64,000 nt of DNA from Deefgea piscis (GCF_013284055.1 NZ_CP054143.1:2604001-2668000), one strand, 5' to 3'. Positions 44,712-53,558 are shown, counted from the first letter of the stretch. Program-made: numbers and translations. Notes: a model not told the origin generated them from the sequence alone.

Positions 44712-46496
44712 TTATTCGAAGCGACCGCCGCCACGATTACCGCTTGGCTTGCCTTGGTAGCCGCCGCCAGTGCTGCGACGTTGACCGTCACCGCCACGAC
44801 CTGCGTAACCGCCGCCGGTATTGCTGCCGCCTTCACGATTACCTTGGTAACCGCCTGTGCGTGGTGCAGCTGCGCCATCACGGTTGCCTTGGTAGCCGCC
44901 GGTGCGTGGTGCTGCGCCGTCGCGGTTGCCTTGATAGCCACCTGAACGAGGTGCTGCGCCATCGCGGTTACCTTGGTAGCCGCCGGTACGTGGTGCGCCA
45001 TCACGGTCACGGCTTTGGCCGGTACCGAATGAACGTTGTTCACGTGGTTGGCCTTGATAGCCGCCATCACGTGGTGACGAATCGCTTGGGCGGTGGTGAC
45101 CTTGGTAACCAGCTTCGCCACGTGGGTGAGTGCCTTCACTACGGCCGCCGTTATAGCCTTCGCTACGACCAGCATCACGATCACGATTGCCTTGGTAGCC
45201 GCCGCCTTCACGGTTACCTTGATAGCCACGACCGCCGCCGTTACCACCGGCTGGACGACCACGACCACCACTTGGACGACCACGATCATGACCGCCGCCA
45301 GAACCAGCGCGACCAGGTTGGAAGCGCGCTTCCAAGCCTTCAATCACTTGTGTGCTGAAGTCAAGATTGTATTGGCGACGAATACGCGTCAATAAAGTGA
45401 AATCATTTTTTGTTACTAATGATACCGCTTCACCAGTGCGACCGGCGCGGCCAGTACGACCGATACGGTGAATGTAATCTTCGCAGAAGCGTGGCAAGTC
45501 AAAGTTCAATACTAATGTAATACCGGCAACGTCAATACCACGTGCGGCAACGTCAGTGGCAACCAATACATCGATATCGCCTTTGCGCAAACGATCTAAG
45601 GTGCGACGACGATCACGTTGTGCTAAGTCACCGTGCATTGCTGCTGCGCGGAAGCCTTCCATTTTCAACCATTCTGATAATTCATCAGCGCTGATTTTGG
45701 TTGCAGTGAAGACGATGGCTTGTTGGCCTTCGTTTTTCTTGAGCAAAGCCGCCGTTAATTTTTGTTTGTGTTCGTAACCATCAGCGTAATGTACTGATTG
45801 TTCGATTTGCGCTTGCATTGTTGCTTGAGCGGCCATTTCAACCAATTTCGGTGCTTTTAACATTGGCACGGCGAAGCGTTGAACTGATTCGGTCAAGGTT
45901 GCAGAGAACAGGGCGGTTTGACGCTCTTTTGGCAAGGCATCAACAATGGCTTCAACTTCGTCGATAAAGCCCATGTCCAGCATACGATCGGCTTCGTCAA
46001 GAACGAGCATTTCCAAGCGTTTGAAGTCAATACGGCCGCTGCGCATCAAGTCAGTTAAACGACCTGGTGTCGCTACCAAAACTTCGTAAGGTTGCGATAG
46101 TAATTTGTTTTGTACTGGGTAAGGCACGCCACCCACAACAGTCACGACTTTGCAGCGTGGAATGTTGCGGCACAAATCAGTCGCTACTTTTGATACTTGC
46201 TCAGCGAGTTCGCGAGTCGGTGTCAAAACAAGGATGCGTGGGCCACGGGCAGTGTGTTTTGCTTCTTTAGTCAGGCGGTGCAGCGCAGGCAACAAGAAGG
46301 CGGCTGTTTTACCAGTACCGGTTTGTGCTGAAGCCATAACGTCGTTACCAGCAAGTAATTCTGGAATCGATGCCGCTTGAATTGGTGTTGGGGTATTAAA
46401 GCCTTGTGCGGCTAAAATGTCAGTCAGTTGTGAGGCAAGGCCTAGTGTTACAAAAGCATTAGGCGTAGTTGTTTCAGGCGCAGTAGTATGCGGCAT
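44712..46496 (-). CDS. DEAD-box RNA helicase with Gly/Arg-rich repeat tail (RhlE/DeaD group)
   Basis: ATP-dependent RNA unwinding. The product is 594 residues. The core (about 1-400) has Q motif FVTLGLASQL...GFNTPTPIQ, Walker A AQTGTGKT, PTRELA, DEAD box VLDEADRMLDMGF, SAT, and HRIGRTGRAGR. From about residue 400 a disordered tail has at least nine GGYQGN(R)-type units, at a DNA period of 42-45 bases within 44842-45012. Such RGG/GYQ tails bind RNA and favour condensates. AAGGAC precedes the ATG. RhlE-like; the precise subfamily is uncertain. Confidence 0.9.
   Translation of the reverse strand: MPHTTAPETTTPNAFVTLGLASQLTDILAAQGFNTPTPIQAASIPELLAGNDVMASAQTGTGKTAAFLLPALHRLTKEAKHTARGPRILVLTPTRELAEQVSKVATDLCRNIPRCKVVTVVGGVPYPVQNKLLSQPYEVLVATPGRLTDLMRSGRIDFKRLEMLVLDEADRMLDMGFIDEVEAIVDALPKERQTALFSATLTESVQRFAVPMLKAPKLVEMAAQATMQAQIEQSVHYADGYEHKQKLTAALLKKNEGQQAIVFTATKISADELSEWLKMEGFRAAAMHGDLAQRDRRRTLDRLRKGDIDVLVATDVAARGIDVAGITLVLNFDLPRFCEDYIHRIGRTGRAGRTGEAVSLVTKNDFTLLTRIRRQYNLDFSTQVIEGLEARFQPGRAGSGGGHDRGRPSGGRGRPAGGNGGGRGYQGNREGGGYQGNRDRDAGRSEGYNGGRSEGTHPRGEAGYQGHHRPSDSSPRDGGYQGQPREQRSFGTGQSRDRDGAPRTGGYQGNRDGAAPRSGGYQGNRDGAAPRTGGYQGNRDGAAAPRTGGYQGNREGGSNTGGGYAGRGGDGQRRSTGGGYQGKPSGNRGGGRFE
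44830..45240 (-). repeat. In-frame tandem repeats encoding the helicase tail
   Basis: Short units encoding GGYQGNRDGAAPR(T/S) recur. CCTTGG/CCTTGA-TAGCC marks occur at 44842, 44887, 44929 and 44971 (periods 45, 42 and 42 bases), with looser copies to 45240. Because units are multiples of three, slippage would change tail length without a frameshift. Confidence 0.8.
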
Positions 46497-46726
46497 TGAG
46501 TTGTCCTTGTAAGGTATCGGGCTGGAAAATCCAGCGCAGCATCGACGCCAACCAGGAACAACCGCTTTATCAAAAGCACGCGGGAATAAGGTTAGAGGCG
46601 ATGACGGGGCTAACGAGTATCGTGCGCTAAAAATAGAGGCACGGATGAAGGAGGCGAATTATGCCGACTTGTTGCCAATTATGCAACATATTTGTTGTGA
46701 TTGTTTGAATAGTCACACAATAACTG

Positions 46727-47578
46727 CTAGGCGATGGGATGAATGGGGACTTTTCTTAGGAAGTCTCGCAATACGCGCTGCTCAATTTGTGCGCGCAAAC
46801 CCAATGGTGCGGGAAGTTGTAGCTGAAGTCCAATGAATTCGATTTCATCGAGAATCAGGCGCACGCGTGGCTCTTGAAGTGGCGTATCAATGACGTAGTC
46901 ACTTGAAATCTCTTTGGCGTGTTGCGCTAATTCATCCATGTATTCCGAAATAATCTCACGGCCACACTTTAAAAGCACGGTTTCGGCCAGTTCCCAGTCG
47001 GCATCTCGGGCGACATTGATATGAATCGTTTGAATGGCAAAATTACCCATCATGGTTTCATTGTAGACGGGGTTACCAAACAGCATTGAATTGGGGATTT
47101 TAATGCCACGGCCCACTGTGCCTTTATGCTGCTCGGCACGGCTCGATTCGACGAGCGTGGTGGAAATTAAATTGATGTCGAGTACTTGCCCTTTAATGCC
47201 CGCGATTTCAATGCGATCACCCACTTCATACACATGGCTGCTAGTGCGGTAAATTGAGCCGAGCATGCACAAAATCACTTCTTTTGTGGCCAGCACAAAT
47301 GCGGCGGCAACGGCAATTAAAGAAACGGCAAAGGCTTGGATCTCATTGCCCCAGATTAAAATAATGCCGAGAACAAAAAAGCCTAGTGCGATGTTACGTA
47401 AGCTAACCAGCCAGCGCCGCTTGATTTCTACCGATAGATCGTTGCGATGCAAAATGGTCGAGCGAATTGCCGCGCGCATTGAAACGATGGCGATCAGTAA
47501 AAACAGCGTGAACAGCGCATCGCGCAAGGTTGAACGATCAAGTAAAAATGGCAGTGAGTGCTCAATAAATTGATTCAT
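46727..47578 (-). CDS. Small-conductance mechanosensitive channel, MscS family
   Basis: The product is 283 residues. Three membrane helices lie near residues 15-35, 55-75 and 80-105 (the last the pore region ALIAVAAAFVLATKEVILCMLGSIYRTSS). The MscS beta domain follows (VYEVGDRIEIAGIKGQVLDINLISTTLVE ... IPNSMLF). Length is close to E. coli MscS (286). The 230-base gap downstream (46497-46726), to the helicase start, should hold the helicase promoter and leader; I see no gene in it. Confidence 0.87.
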   Translation of the reverse strand: MNQFIEHSLPFLLDRSTLRDALFTLFLLIAIVSMRAAIRSTILHRNDLSVEIKRRWLVSLRNIALGFFVLGIILIWGNEIQAFAVSLIAVAAAFVLATKEVILCMLGSIYRTSSHVYEVGDRIEIAGIKGQVLDINLISTTLVESSRAEQHKGTVGRGIKIPNSMLFGNPVYNETMMGNFAIQTIHINVARDADWELAETVLLKCGREIISEYMDELAQHAKEISSDYVIDTPLQEPRVRLILDEIEFIGLQLQLPAPLGLRAQIEQRVLRDFLRKVPIHPIA

Positions 47579-47696
47579 GGGTATATCTATGGCCCCCTTA
47601 GTGCAAATAATCTTGATAGCTATACCATACGATATTCTTTAAGCGTCGAGCAATGCATTGTTACCAAACACCATCGCTGAATCGCTTTGCTTGCGT

Positions 47697-48044
47697 TTAA
47701 GTGGCCTGTGTACGGCGTAAATACAGATAAGCTAAGGTGGTACCGATTGCGGCGCCAATGGCATTGGCCAACATGTCGTATAGATCAAAGCTGCGCCACG
47801 TTGTGCAAGCTTGAGCAAATTCAACGGCAACGCCCATTAAACTGGCCAGCAGCCAAGCTCGTCGTGGTTGTTGCCAAATCAGTTGGCCTAAACCAGCAAG
47901 TATGGCGTAGCCGATAAAATGCTCAATTTTATCGCCATGATTGCCGCTCGGTGGCCCAAGCGGAATTAACGAACCGATCCAAATACACGCCATCCATAGA
48001 TAAAAGGCAAGGCGTAAATAGGGTTTATTGGCAAAGTGCTTCAT
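47697..48044 (-). CDS. VanZ-like family membrane protein
   Basis: The product is 115 residues with about four membrane helices and the VanZ-type pattern SLIPLGPPSGNHGDKIEHFIGYAILAGLGQL, and EFAQACTTWRSFDLYDMLANAIGAAIG. VanZ relatives include teicoplanin-resistance and phosphotransbutyrylase-like proteins; in Gram-negatives the role is unclear. The start ATG overlaps the Smr gene stop by four bases (ATGA), so the two form one transcript. Confidence 0.82.
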   Translation of the reverse strand: MKHFANKPYLRLAFYLWMACIWIGSLIPLGPPSGNHGDKIEHFIGYAILAGLGQLIWQQPRRAWLLASLMGVAVEFAQACTTWRSFDLYDMLANAIGAAIGTTLAYLYLRRTQAT

Positions 48045-48667
48045 GGCTGACCTGATTTAATTAGGATTAAGACCGCGCCAGCGCTGCCTTGAAATGGATT
48101 AGCTTGGGCAAAAGCCAATACTTCGGGCATTTGTGCCAGCCAGTTTTTTAGTTTGAGTTTCAGCACCGGAATGCCATCGGTAGAGCTTAAGCCTTTGCCG
48201 TGGATAATACGAGCGCAACGCAATTGCCGCTGCTGGCAGAGATGTAAAAACTGCGCCACTTGTCGGCGTGCGGAGTCGATGTTTTCTCCGTGTAAATCAA
48301 GCTCGGCTTCGACGCGCCATTCCCCACGCTTAAGTTTACGCAAGGTATCGAGTTTTTGACCGGGCTTCATATGCATAAGTTCTTCGCCCGCCTCCAGTTC
48401 GTCCCATGGCCAAAAATCGCTCATCGTGTCATTTAAAATAGGGCTGGCAACGTGTAAGCCTTTAGGCCAAGGGCTCGGTGTTGGACGTGTATGCTGTACT
48501 GTTGCTGGGCCAGATAATACTTGCACGCCTTTCATCGCGGCTAAAAATAGCGCGTGATCGCTCTCTTGGGCGGTTTTGGTCTTGGCTGCTGGTAGGTGGT
48601 GGGCTTTTTTTGCTTCACGTAGTTGCTTGCGTAAACGCTTTAATTGTTGCGTTATTTCTTTATCCAT
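48041..48667 (-). CDS. Smr/MutS2 C-terminal-like domain protein
   Basis: The product is 208 residues from ATG 48667 (MDKEITQQLKRLRKQLREAKK); an ATG at 48685 is an alternative. A charged N-terminal coiled region precedes a Smr domain (about 120-205) with ELDLHGENIDSARRQVAQFLHLC and IIHGKGLSSTDGIPVLKLKLKNWL. The DLHG and HGKG motifs are the nuclease signature of Smr endonucleases such as YdaL and SmrB, so a nicking activity on DNA or mRNA is possible. It is divergent from hslR with 55 bases between. Confidence 0.87.
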   Translation of the reverse strand: MDKEITQQLKRLRKQLREAKKAHHLPAAKTKTAQESDHALFLAAMKGVQVLSGPATVQHTRPTPSPWPKGLHVASPILNDTMSDFWPWDELEAGEELMHMKPGQKLDTLRKLKRGEWRVEAELDLHGENIDSARRQVAQFLHLCQQRQLRCARIIHGKGLSSTDGIPVLKLKLKNWLAQMPEVLAFAQANPFQGSAGAVLILIKSGQP

Positions 48668-48722
48668 AGTGGCACTTCGAATCATCGTAGAATGTCATTT
48701 TGTATTTCAACTGTGTTTAATC

Positions 48723-49115
48723 ATGCTAGAAAAAATTCGCTTAGATAAGTGGCTGTGGGCCGCACGATTTTTTAAAACCCGTTCATGCGCTGCGCGTGCG
48801 ATTGACGCGGGGCATGTGCATTACCAAGGTCAACGTGCTAAATGTGCCATGCCACTTAAAGTCGGAGACCTTATTAAAGTGCAAGCAGCGCACGGCGTGT
48901 TTGAAGTGCATATCGTGCAATTGAGTCAGCAGCGCGGGTCGGCCGAAATTGCGCGAACTTTATATCAAGAAACCCCAGAAAGTATAGTCCGGCGTGAGCG
49001 TGAGCAGTATGCGCAGCAATTGCAGCCGCATTTTGATCATCCGGATATTAAAGGTCGCCCGAGTAAAAAATGGCGGCGTCAATTGCAGCAAGCCATTGAT
49101 CGCCAAACATCATAG
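48723..49115 (+). CDS. hslR: Heat shock protein 15 (HslR), S4-domain RNA-binding protein
   Basis: Binds 50S subunits that carry trapped peptidyl-tRNA and helps recycle them after heat shock. I use ATG 48723; the longer upstream frame overlaps the Smr gene and is unlike the family. The product is 130 residues with the S4 domain at the N-terminus (IRLDKWLWAARFFKTRSCAARAIDAGHV) and a basic C-terminal helix (RPSKKWRRQLQQAI), as in E. coli Hsp15. It ends one base before the convergent pqiC gene. Confidence 0.93.
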   Translation: MLEKIRLDKWLWAARFFKTRSCAARAIDAGHVHYQGQRAKCAMPLKVGDLIKVQAAHGVFEVHIVQLSQQRGSAEIARTLYQETPESIVRREREQYAQQLQPHFDHPDIKGRPSKKWRRQLQQAIDRQTS

Positions 49116-49703
49116 TTAATGCCCTGTGGCGGGAAGGGTTTGGATCACTTTTGCTGCCAGTGTGGCCAATGCTTGGTTATGCGCCACAATCAGTGCATCA
49201 ATGCTGTCGTTACTTGCCACTTCATGGATGATCTCATGTTGGGTGCTGATGCTTTGGAAGTTGTGATCTAAATAAGTCCATTGCACTTCAAGTGTAATCC
49301 CTTGGCTGGGTATTGATTCAAAACGAAGTACTTGCATCGAAATGGTCAGTTCGGTGTTTTTGGCAGGAAGTTGCGGCCAAGTATTAATACTGGGATTTTG
49401 GCTTAGGCGCGTTAGATTGAGCGCCAGCACATTGAGGATTTGCTCTTTCAGCGGGGACGCCCAGAGGCGTTGCTCAAGTAAGGTGACTTGTTGCGGGTTT
49501 TTTTGGATGACAATTGGTGGTCGATCAACGCTGGCAGGAATGTGGATCGGGTTGATGTAAATGTTTCTTGCGGTTTGCCATTGCAAATTAGGCGTTGTAG
49601 TTGCGCTCAGCGTGTAAAAATATTCTTTCGGGCTGCTGCAGCCAATTAGCGAAAGTAATAATACCGCGATGAATGCCATGAGGCGCGATGGTGTTATTTT
49701 CAT
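49116..49703 (-). CDS. pqiC: PqiC-like outer-membrane lipoprotein
   Basis: The product is 195 residues with lipobox LSLIGC at about residue 22, an ABC-type transport auxiliary (DUF330) fold: KEYFYTLSAT, YINPIHIPASVDRPPIVIQ, and RLWASPLKEQILNVLALNL. PqiC anchors the PqiB tunnel to the outer membrane and helps phospholipids cross the periplasm. The start overlaps the pqiB stop by four bases (ATGA). Confidence 0.87.
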   Translation of the reverse strand: MKITPSRLMAFIAVLLLSLIGCSSPKEYFYTLSATTTPNLQWQTARNIYINPIHIPASVDRPPIVIQKNPQQVTLLEQRLWASPLKEQILNVLALNLTRLSQNPSINTWPQLPAKNTELTISMQVLRFESIPSQGITLEVQWTYLDHNFQSISTQHEIIHEVASNDSIDALIVAHNQALATLAAKVIQTLPATGH

Positions 49704-51349
49704 GGTTGATCTGCCTTACGACCTTGAATGAGTGCCTCTGGATGACGATTCAGATAGTCTGATAATGCACGTAATGATTGTGCGGCTTTACTGAGTTCTT
49801 GTAGCGTTTGATCTAGATTTTGCTGTACCGGCGACTCTGGCTGCAAGGTGGTTTGTACTTGCTTAAAAGCACCCTCAGCACTCTTTAGCGTGCCTTTCGC
49901 TTCAGGAAGCAATTCTTGATCAATTTTGTGGATCAATGCATTGCTGGATGTGAGCGTTTCTTGCAGTGTTTTGAGCGTTTGGTCAGCATTTTGGCCGATC
50001 GATTGCAGTGGAATTTGGTCCATTTTTTTAACAATCGATGCAATTCTGTCTTGGATCTCATTTAGGCTGCTGTTTACGCTCGGCATTTGTGGTGGATTGC
50101 CGGCCCAATTGATCCGCGCTTTTTTGGCATTGGGCACGTAATCTAGCGCGATATAAAGCTGCCCAGTGATCAGATTGCTGGTTCGCATTTGCGCGCGCAT
50201 GCCGTTTTCGACTAAACGATTAATGATTTTTTTCTGATCGGCCAAGCTAAGTATTTGATTGTCGTCGGTTTGCAAATTACGGAAACGATCCGGGTAAATC
50301 GCAATCGTGATGGGTAGCTCAATATCGGATTTGTTTTTGGCCAAAACTAATTTAATCGATTGCACTTCACCTACTTGGATACCGCGAAAATCAACGGCGG
50401 CGCCGACAGCAAGGCCGCGGACCGAGTCTTTAAAGTGAATGACAAAAGGGAGTTTATAGCTGTCATTGCTTTTCATCGCGGCGGCTTTATTATCGGCCAA
50501 TAAAAAGTGGCTGCCCGCTTTGGCAACTGCACCGGGGTCTTCGCCAAGTGGCGATTGGAATGCCAAGCCGCCGATGACAACCGATGCCAATGATTGCGTT
50601 TCAATGCTCAGTCCGTTGCTATTGAGTGCAACGTCAAAACCACTGGCGTGCCAAAAACGGCTGTTATCAGTGACAAATTGGTCATAAGGCGCGTGGACAA
50701 AAATCGATACGGAAATAAACTCGCCACTGGGGTCGAGCTTAAATGACGTTACTTCACCGACTTGTAAGCGACGAAAGAAAATCGGCGTGCCGTTGCTGAT
50801 TGAGCCCATATTTTGGGCTTTGAGTGTAAATTCTCGGCCTGGTTGATTTGACGTAATGACCGGAGGGGTTTCTAAACCGGTGAAAAATCGTTTGCTGTCT
50901 GGTTTGCGTGTTGGGTCAAGTGCGATATATGAGCCAGAAAGCAATGTGCCTAAGCCGGAAACCGTTCCGCCAGAGATTAATGGTCGAACAACCCAAAATC
51001 GCGATTGTTCTCCGAGTAAATTATCGCTGCCATGCGTCATCTCAGCCGTCACTTTGACGCGCTGGTGATCCTTGCTGAGTGCGACGCTGCTGACTGTACC
51101 AATCACCACGTCTTTGTATTTAACCTTGGTTTTTCCTGACTCTAGGCCTTCAGCGCTATTAAATTCAATGGTGATGGTTGGGCCTTTTTGCATGATCGCT
51201 TGCACACCAATCCAGCCGGCAGCCAGAGCGGCAATAAAAGGGATCAGCCAAATTAAAGTGGGGCGTAACCGTTTGGGTTTAATTTTAGCTTGTGCAATGC
51301 TGCCGTCATTGATGTCATCGGCTACTGGTGTGGTGTGTGATTCAGTCAT
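49700..51349 (-). CDS. pqiB: Intermembrane phospholipid transport protein PqiB (three MCE domains)
   Basis: Forms a periplasm-spanning hexameric tunnel. The product is 549 residues, close to E. coli PqiB (546). A single membrane helix is at about 30-50 (LIWLIPFIAALAAGWIGVQAI). Three MCE/MlaD domains follow, marked by SAEGLESGKTKVKYKDVVIGTV, GTPIFFRRLQVGEVTSFKLD and GAAVDFRGIQVGEVQSIKL. A helical C-terminus from about 440 forms the tunnel needle. It overlaps both neighbours (pqiA second half by eight bases, pqiC by four). Confidence 0.93.
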   Translation of the reverse strand: MTESHTTPVADDINDGSIAQAKIKPKRLRPTLIWLIPFIAALAAGWIGVQAIMQKGPTITIEFNSAEGLESGKTKVKYKDVVIGTVSSVALSKDHQRVKVTAEMTHGSDNLLGEQSRFWVVRPLISGGTVSGLGTLLSGSYIALDPTRKPDSKRFFTGLETPPVITSNQPGREFTLKAQNMGSISNGTPIFFRRLQVGEVTSFKLDPSGEFISVSIFVHAPYDQFVTDNSRFWHASGFDVALNSNGLSIETQSLASVVIGGLAFQSPLGEDPGAVAKAGSHFLLADNKAAAMKSNDSYKLPFVIHFKDSVRGLAVGAAVDFRGIQVGEVQSIKLVLAKNKSDIELPITIAIYPDRFRNLQTDDNQILSLADQKKIINRLVENGMRAQMRTSNLITGQLYIALDYVPNAKKARINWAGNPPQMPSVNSSLNEIQDRIASIVKKMDQIPLQSIGQNADQTLKTLQETLTSSNALIHKIDQELLPEAKGTLKSAEGAFKQVQTTLQPESPVQQNLDQTLQELSKAAQSLRALSDYLNRHPEALIQGRKADQP

Positions 51350-51977
51350 TTTCTTTGTCGTGTTCGTCCGATGGTAAATCCCAGATTAATCGAGGATCAA
51401 ATGAAAGTGCCGCCAACATGGTGCAAATCACCACTAAGGCAAAAGCGATTGCACCAGGTCCTGCGGTGACGGAAGCGATTGGGCCAAAACGCACCAATCC
51501 GACCATCATTGCGGTGACAAAAATATCTAGCATTGACCAGCGACCAATGAACTCAACAATACGAAATAATCTTGCTCTTTCTAGGTTTCGCCATTGTTTT
51601 TTTTTGCTTGCCGTCCAAGCGAGCAAAGTTAAAATCAGCAATTTAAGCCCTGGAATGGTAATGCTGGCAGCAAACACCAAAATGGCCAGCGGCCAAGACC
51701 CCGAAGTCCAAAGATAAAATACGCCACTTAATATAGTGTCTTTTTCACTGCTAAGAATAGAGCTGGTATTCATAACCGGCAGTAAATTGGCCGGTATATA
51801 TAAAATATACGCCGCAATAATAAACGCCCATGTTCGCTGTAGGCTATTGGGTTTGCGAAAATGAAGCCGGCTTTGGCAGCGTGGGCAAGATTGAACTTGG
51901 CTGATTTGTTTGGAGAGTAGGCCGCATTGCTGGCAGTTAAATAGGCGCAGCGCGCTGGCGGTGAATGGTTTGGCCAT
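51342..51977 (-). CDS. pqiA: PqiA-like membrane protein, second (C-terminal half-type) subunit
   Basis: The product is 211 residues from ATG 51977, whose first base is the last base of the preceding stop (TAATG). A TTG frame to 52007 is less likely. It has a zinc ribbon (CQQC ... CPRC; about 14-37) and four membrane helices with the PqiA pattern NLLPVMNTSSIL and FWSMLD-type RWSMLDIFVTAMMVGLVRFG. E. coli PqiA is about 417 residues with two such halves in one chain; here each half is its own gene. Confidence 0.9.
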   Translation of the reverse strand: MAKPFTASALRLFNCQQCGLLSKQISQVQSCPRCQSRLHFRKPNSLQRTWAFIIAAYILYIPANLLPVMNTSSILSSEKDTILSGVFYLWTSGSWPLAILVFAASITIPGLKLLILTLLAWTASKKKQWRNLERARLFRIVEFIGRWSMLDIFVTAMMVGLVRFGPIASVTAGPGAIAFALVVICTMLAALSFDPRLIWDLPSDEHDKEND

Positions 51978-52627
51978 TATTGGGGAGCCGGTGTTAATAG
52001 CTGCCAAATTTTCTTTGGATTGAAGGTGGATAATGTCGCAGTTAATAGCAGCATTAATATAGCGATCGACCAGAGCGCCACATCGGGCTCAATGCGAGCC
52101 ATCCCCATAAGTTTACTCAGTGAAATCAAGATGCCGAGCATAAATACTTCAATCATGCTCCAAGGGTGTAAGGCATTAAATATTTTCATCGGCACAATAA
52201 TAAACTGAGGGCGTTTTCCCAGTGCGATGGGGATTAATAAATACAATAAGATAAGTAGCTGCAAAGCAGGGGTGATGATGGTGGTGATGATGATAATGAC
52301 CGATAAATACCACATGTCTTGCTGATAAAGCGTCTCGGCAGCGCCAAAAATAGAGCATGAAATGCTTTCGCTACCAATTTGTAGCGTTAAAATCGGGAAG
52401 GCATTGGCCAGCAAAAGCATAAAAAAAGCGGCAATAGCTAAAGCTAAGGTGCGTGAAACACTGTGGTTGACTTGTTTGAACAATACGGCATTGCAACGCG
52501 GACAAAGTGCCGTGCTGTTGGTGGTTTCTGCCGGTTTAAGTTGCGGCGCTTGGATTAGCAAATCGCAGTCTGTGCAAGCAATGAGTGCTCGAGTATCGTA
52601 ATTCAAGGGAGTATTTGTTTCCACCAA
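51977..52627 (-). CDS. pqiA: PqiA-like membrane protein, first (N-terminal half-type) subunit
   Basis: The product is 216 residues. Zinc ribbon LIACTDCDLLIQAPQ ... LCPRCNAVLF is at about 12-48. Four membrane helices follow, with the family motifs LANAFPILTLQIGSESISCSIFG and WSMIEVFMLGILISLSKL. It is the first gene of the pqiA-pqiA-pqiB-pqiC operon; the promoter should lie in 52628-52757. Split PqiA halves are common in Neisseriales and many other bacteria, so this is not a frameshift: both halves start with intact zinc ribbons. Confidence 0.9.
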   Translation of the reverse strand: MVETNTPLNYDTRALIACTDCDLLIQAPQLKPAETTNSTALCPRCNAVLFKQVNHSVSRTLALAIAAFFMLLLANAFPILTLQIGSESISCSIFGAAETLYQQDMWYLSVIIIITTIITPALQLLILLYLLIPIALGKRPQFIIVPMKIFNALHPWSMIEVFMLGILISLSKLMGMARIEPDVALWSIAILMLLLTATLSTFNPKKIWQLLTPAPQ

Positions 52628-52757
52628 GATGATTTTTAGATACTAATAGAGCGATTGCCGTGTTGCAAGGTACTTTCTGGCGATTAAAATCCCATTTTTA
52701 CCAATTCAGTCATGCATGCTAAATGGTAAATCGTGCAAAACAAAGCGATCAAATGAA

Positions 52758-52791
52758 TAAAAAAACGGTGCAATTAATGCACCGTTTTTTA
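52758..52791. terminator. Terminator after the solute-binding protein gene
   Basis: AAAAAACGGTGCA (52760-52772 or so) pairs with TGCACCGTTTTTT around ATTAA. T-runs exist on both strands. It ends the leftward solute-binding protein gene. Confidence 0.85.
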
Positions 52792-52808
52792 ATAGAGACT
52801 CAGCGTAA

Positions 52809-53558
52809 TTATTTGCCGAAGTATTTATTTTGAATTTTTTGATACGTGCCGTCGGCTTTAATACCTGCAAGACCGGCATTAATTTCGTTGAGTAATTTGC
52901 TATTGCCTTTACGTACCGCGATGCCATAGTGCTCGACTGCAAAGCTGGTGTCATCAATTAAACGGAATTTTTGTTTTGGATTGTTAACCAGGTAGTTGCG
53001 TACTACCGCGTTATCAGCAACCACTGCGCTCACGCCGCTATTGCTTAATTCTGATAGCGCTAAAGTGATGTTTTCGTAACGGCGAATATCTGGATTGGTT
53101 TTGCCGAACTGTTTTTGCACTACGGTATCACCGGTAGTGCCATTTTGTACGCCGACTTTTTTGCCTTTCAAATCGCTAAATTGTTTGATCGGGCTGTCTT
53201 CTTTCACCACAATCAGCTGTTTGGCATCAAAGTACGGTGCTGAAAAATCCATGCTTTTTTGACGTTCAGGGGTGATCGTCACTGCGGCAATTACAATGTC
53301 GCGTTCGCCATTATTTAAGCTCACAAACAAACCTTCCCAAGGGGTGTTGTTCATTTTAATTTTGAAGCCTTGCTTAGCGGCGATGGCTTTAATAATGTCG
53401 GCGTCAAAACCAACGATTTCGCGGTTTTTGTTCAGCGATTCAAACGGTGCGAAAGTTGCATCGGTTGCCACGGTATAGGTTTTTTCAGCAGCGGCCGGCA
53501 TCGCAATGATGGCGGCAGATAGTCCGATACAGCTAATGATTGTTTTTAGTTTAAGCAT
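52809..53558 (-). CDS. Transporter substrate-binding protein, polar amino-acid type (orphan)
   Basis: The product is 249 residues from ATG 53558 (MLKLKTIISCIGLSAAIIAMPAAA signal peptide). The mature part is a PBP2 fold: YTVATDATFAPFESLNKNREIVGFDADIIKAIAAKQGF, WEGLFVSLNNGERDIVIAAVTITPERQKSMDFSAPYF, and LKGKKVGVQNGTTGD. The Asp/Arg ligand positions match glutamine/basic-amino-acid binders. No permease or ATPase gene is next to it, so it either serves a distant ABC transporter or acts alone. Substrate is unproven. Confidence 0.88.
   Translation of the reverse strand: MLKLKTIISCIGLSAAIIAMPAAAEKTYTVATDATFAPFESLNKNREIVGFDADIIKAIAAKQGFKIKMNNTPWEGLFVSLNNGERDIVIAAVTITPERQKSMDFSAPYFDAKQLIVVKEDSPIKQFSDLKGKKVGVQNGTTGDTVVQKQFGKTNPDIRRYENITLALSELSNSGVSAVVADNAVVRNYLVNNPKQKFRLIDDTSFAVEHYGIAVRKGNSKLLNEINAGLAGIKADGTYQKIQNKYFGK

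Noticed and set aside
44830-45240. Possible CRISPR array (regular repeats with spacers)
   Set aside because: Period of 42-45 bases is all coding, units are multiples of three, and no cas genes exist in the window.
44699-45358. Long frames on both strands over the helicase tail
   Set aside because: They arise from the repeated GGYQGN units in other frames; Val/Ala/Thr or Arg/His-rich compositions are artefacts.
46645-46836. 63-residue plus-strand frame beginning in the helicase/mscS gap
   Set aside because: It runs into the antisense of mscS, has no ribosome site or family resemblance.
51342-52627. pqiA disrupted by a frameshift
   Set aside because: Both frames have their own start, zinc ribbon and complete helices, with a TAATG junction, so this is a natural gene split, not a broken gene.
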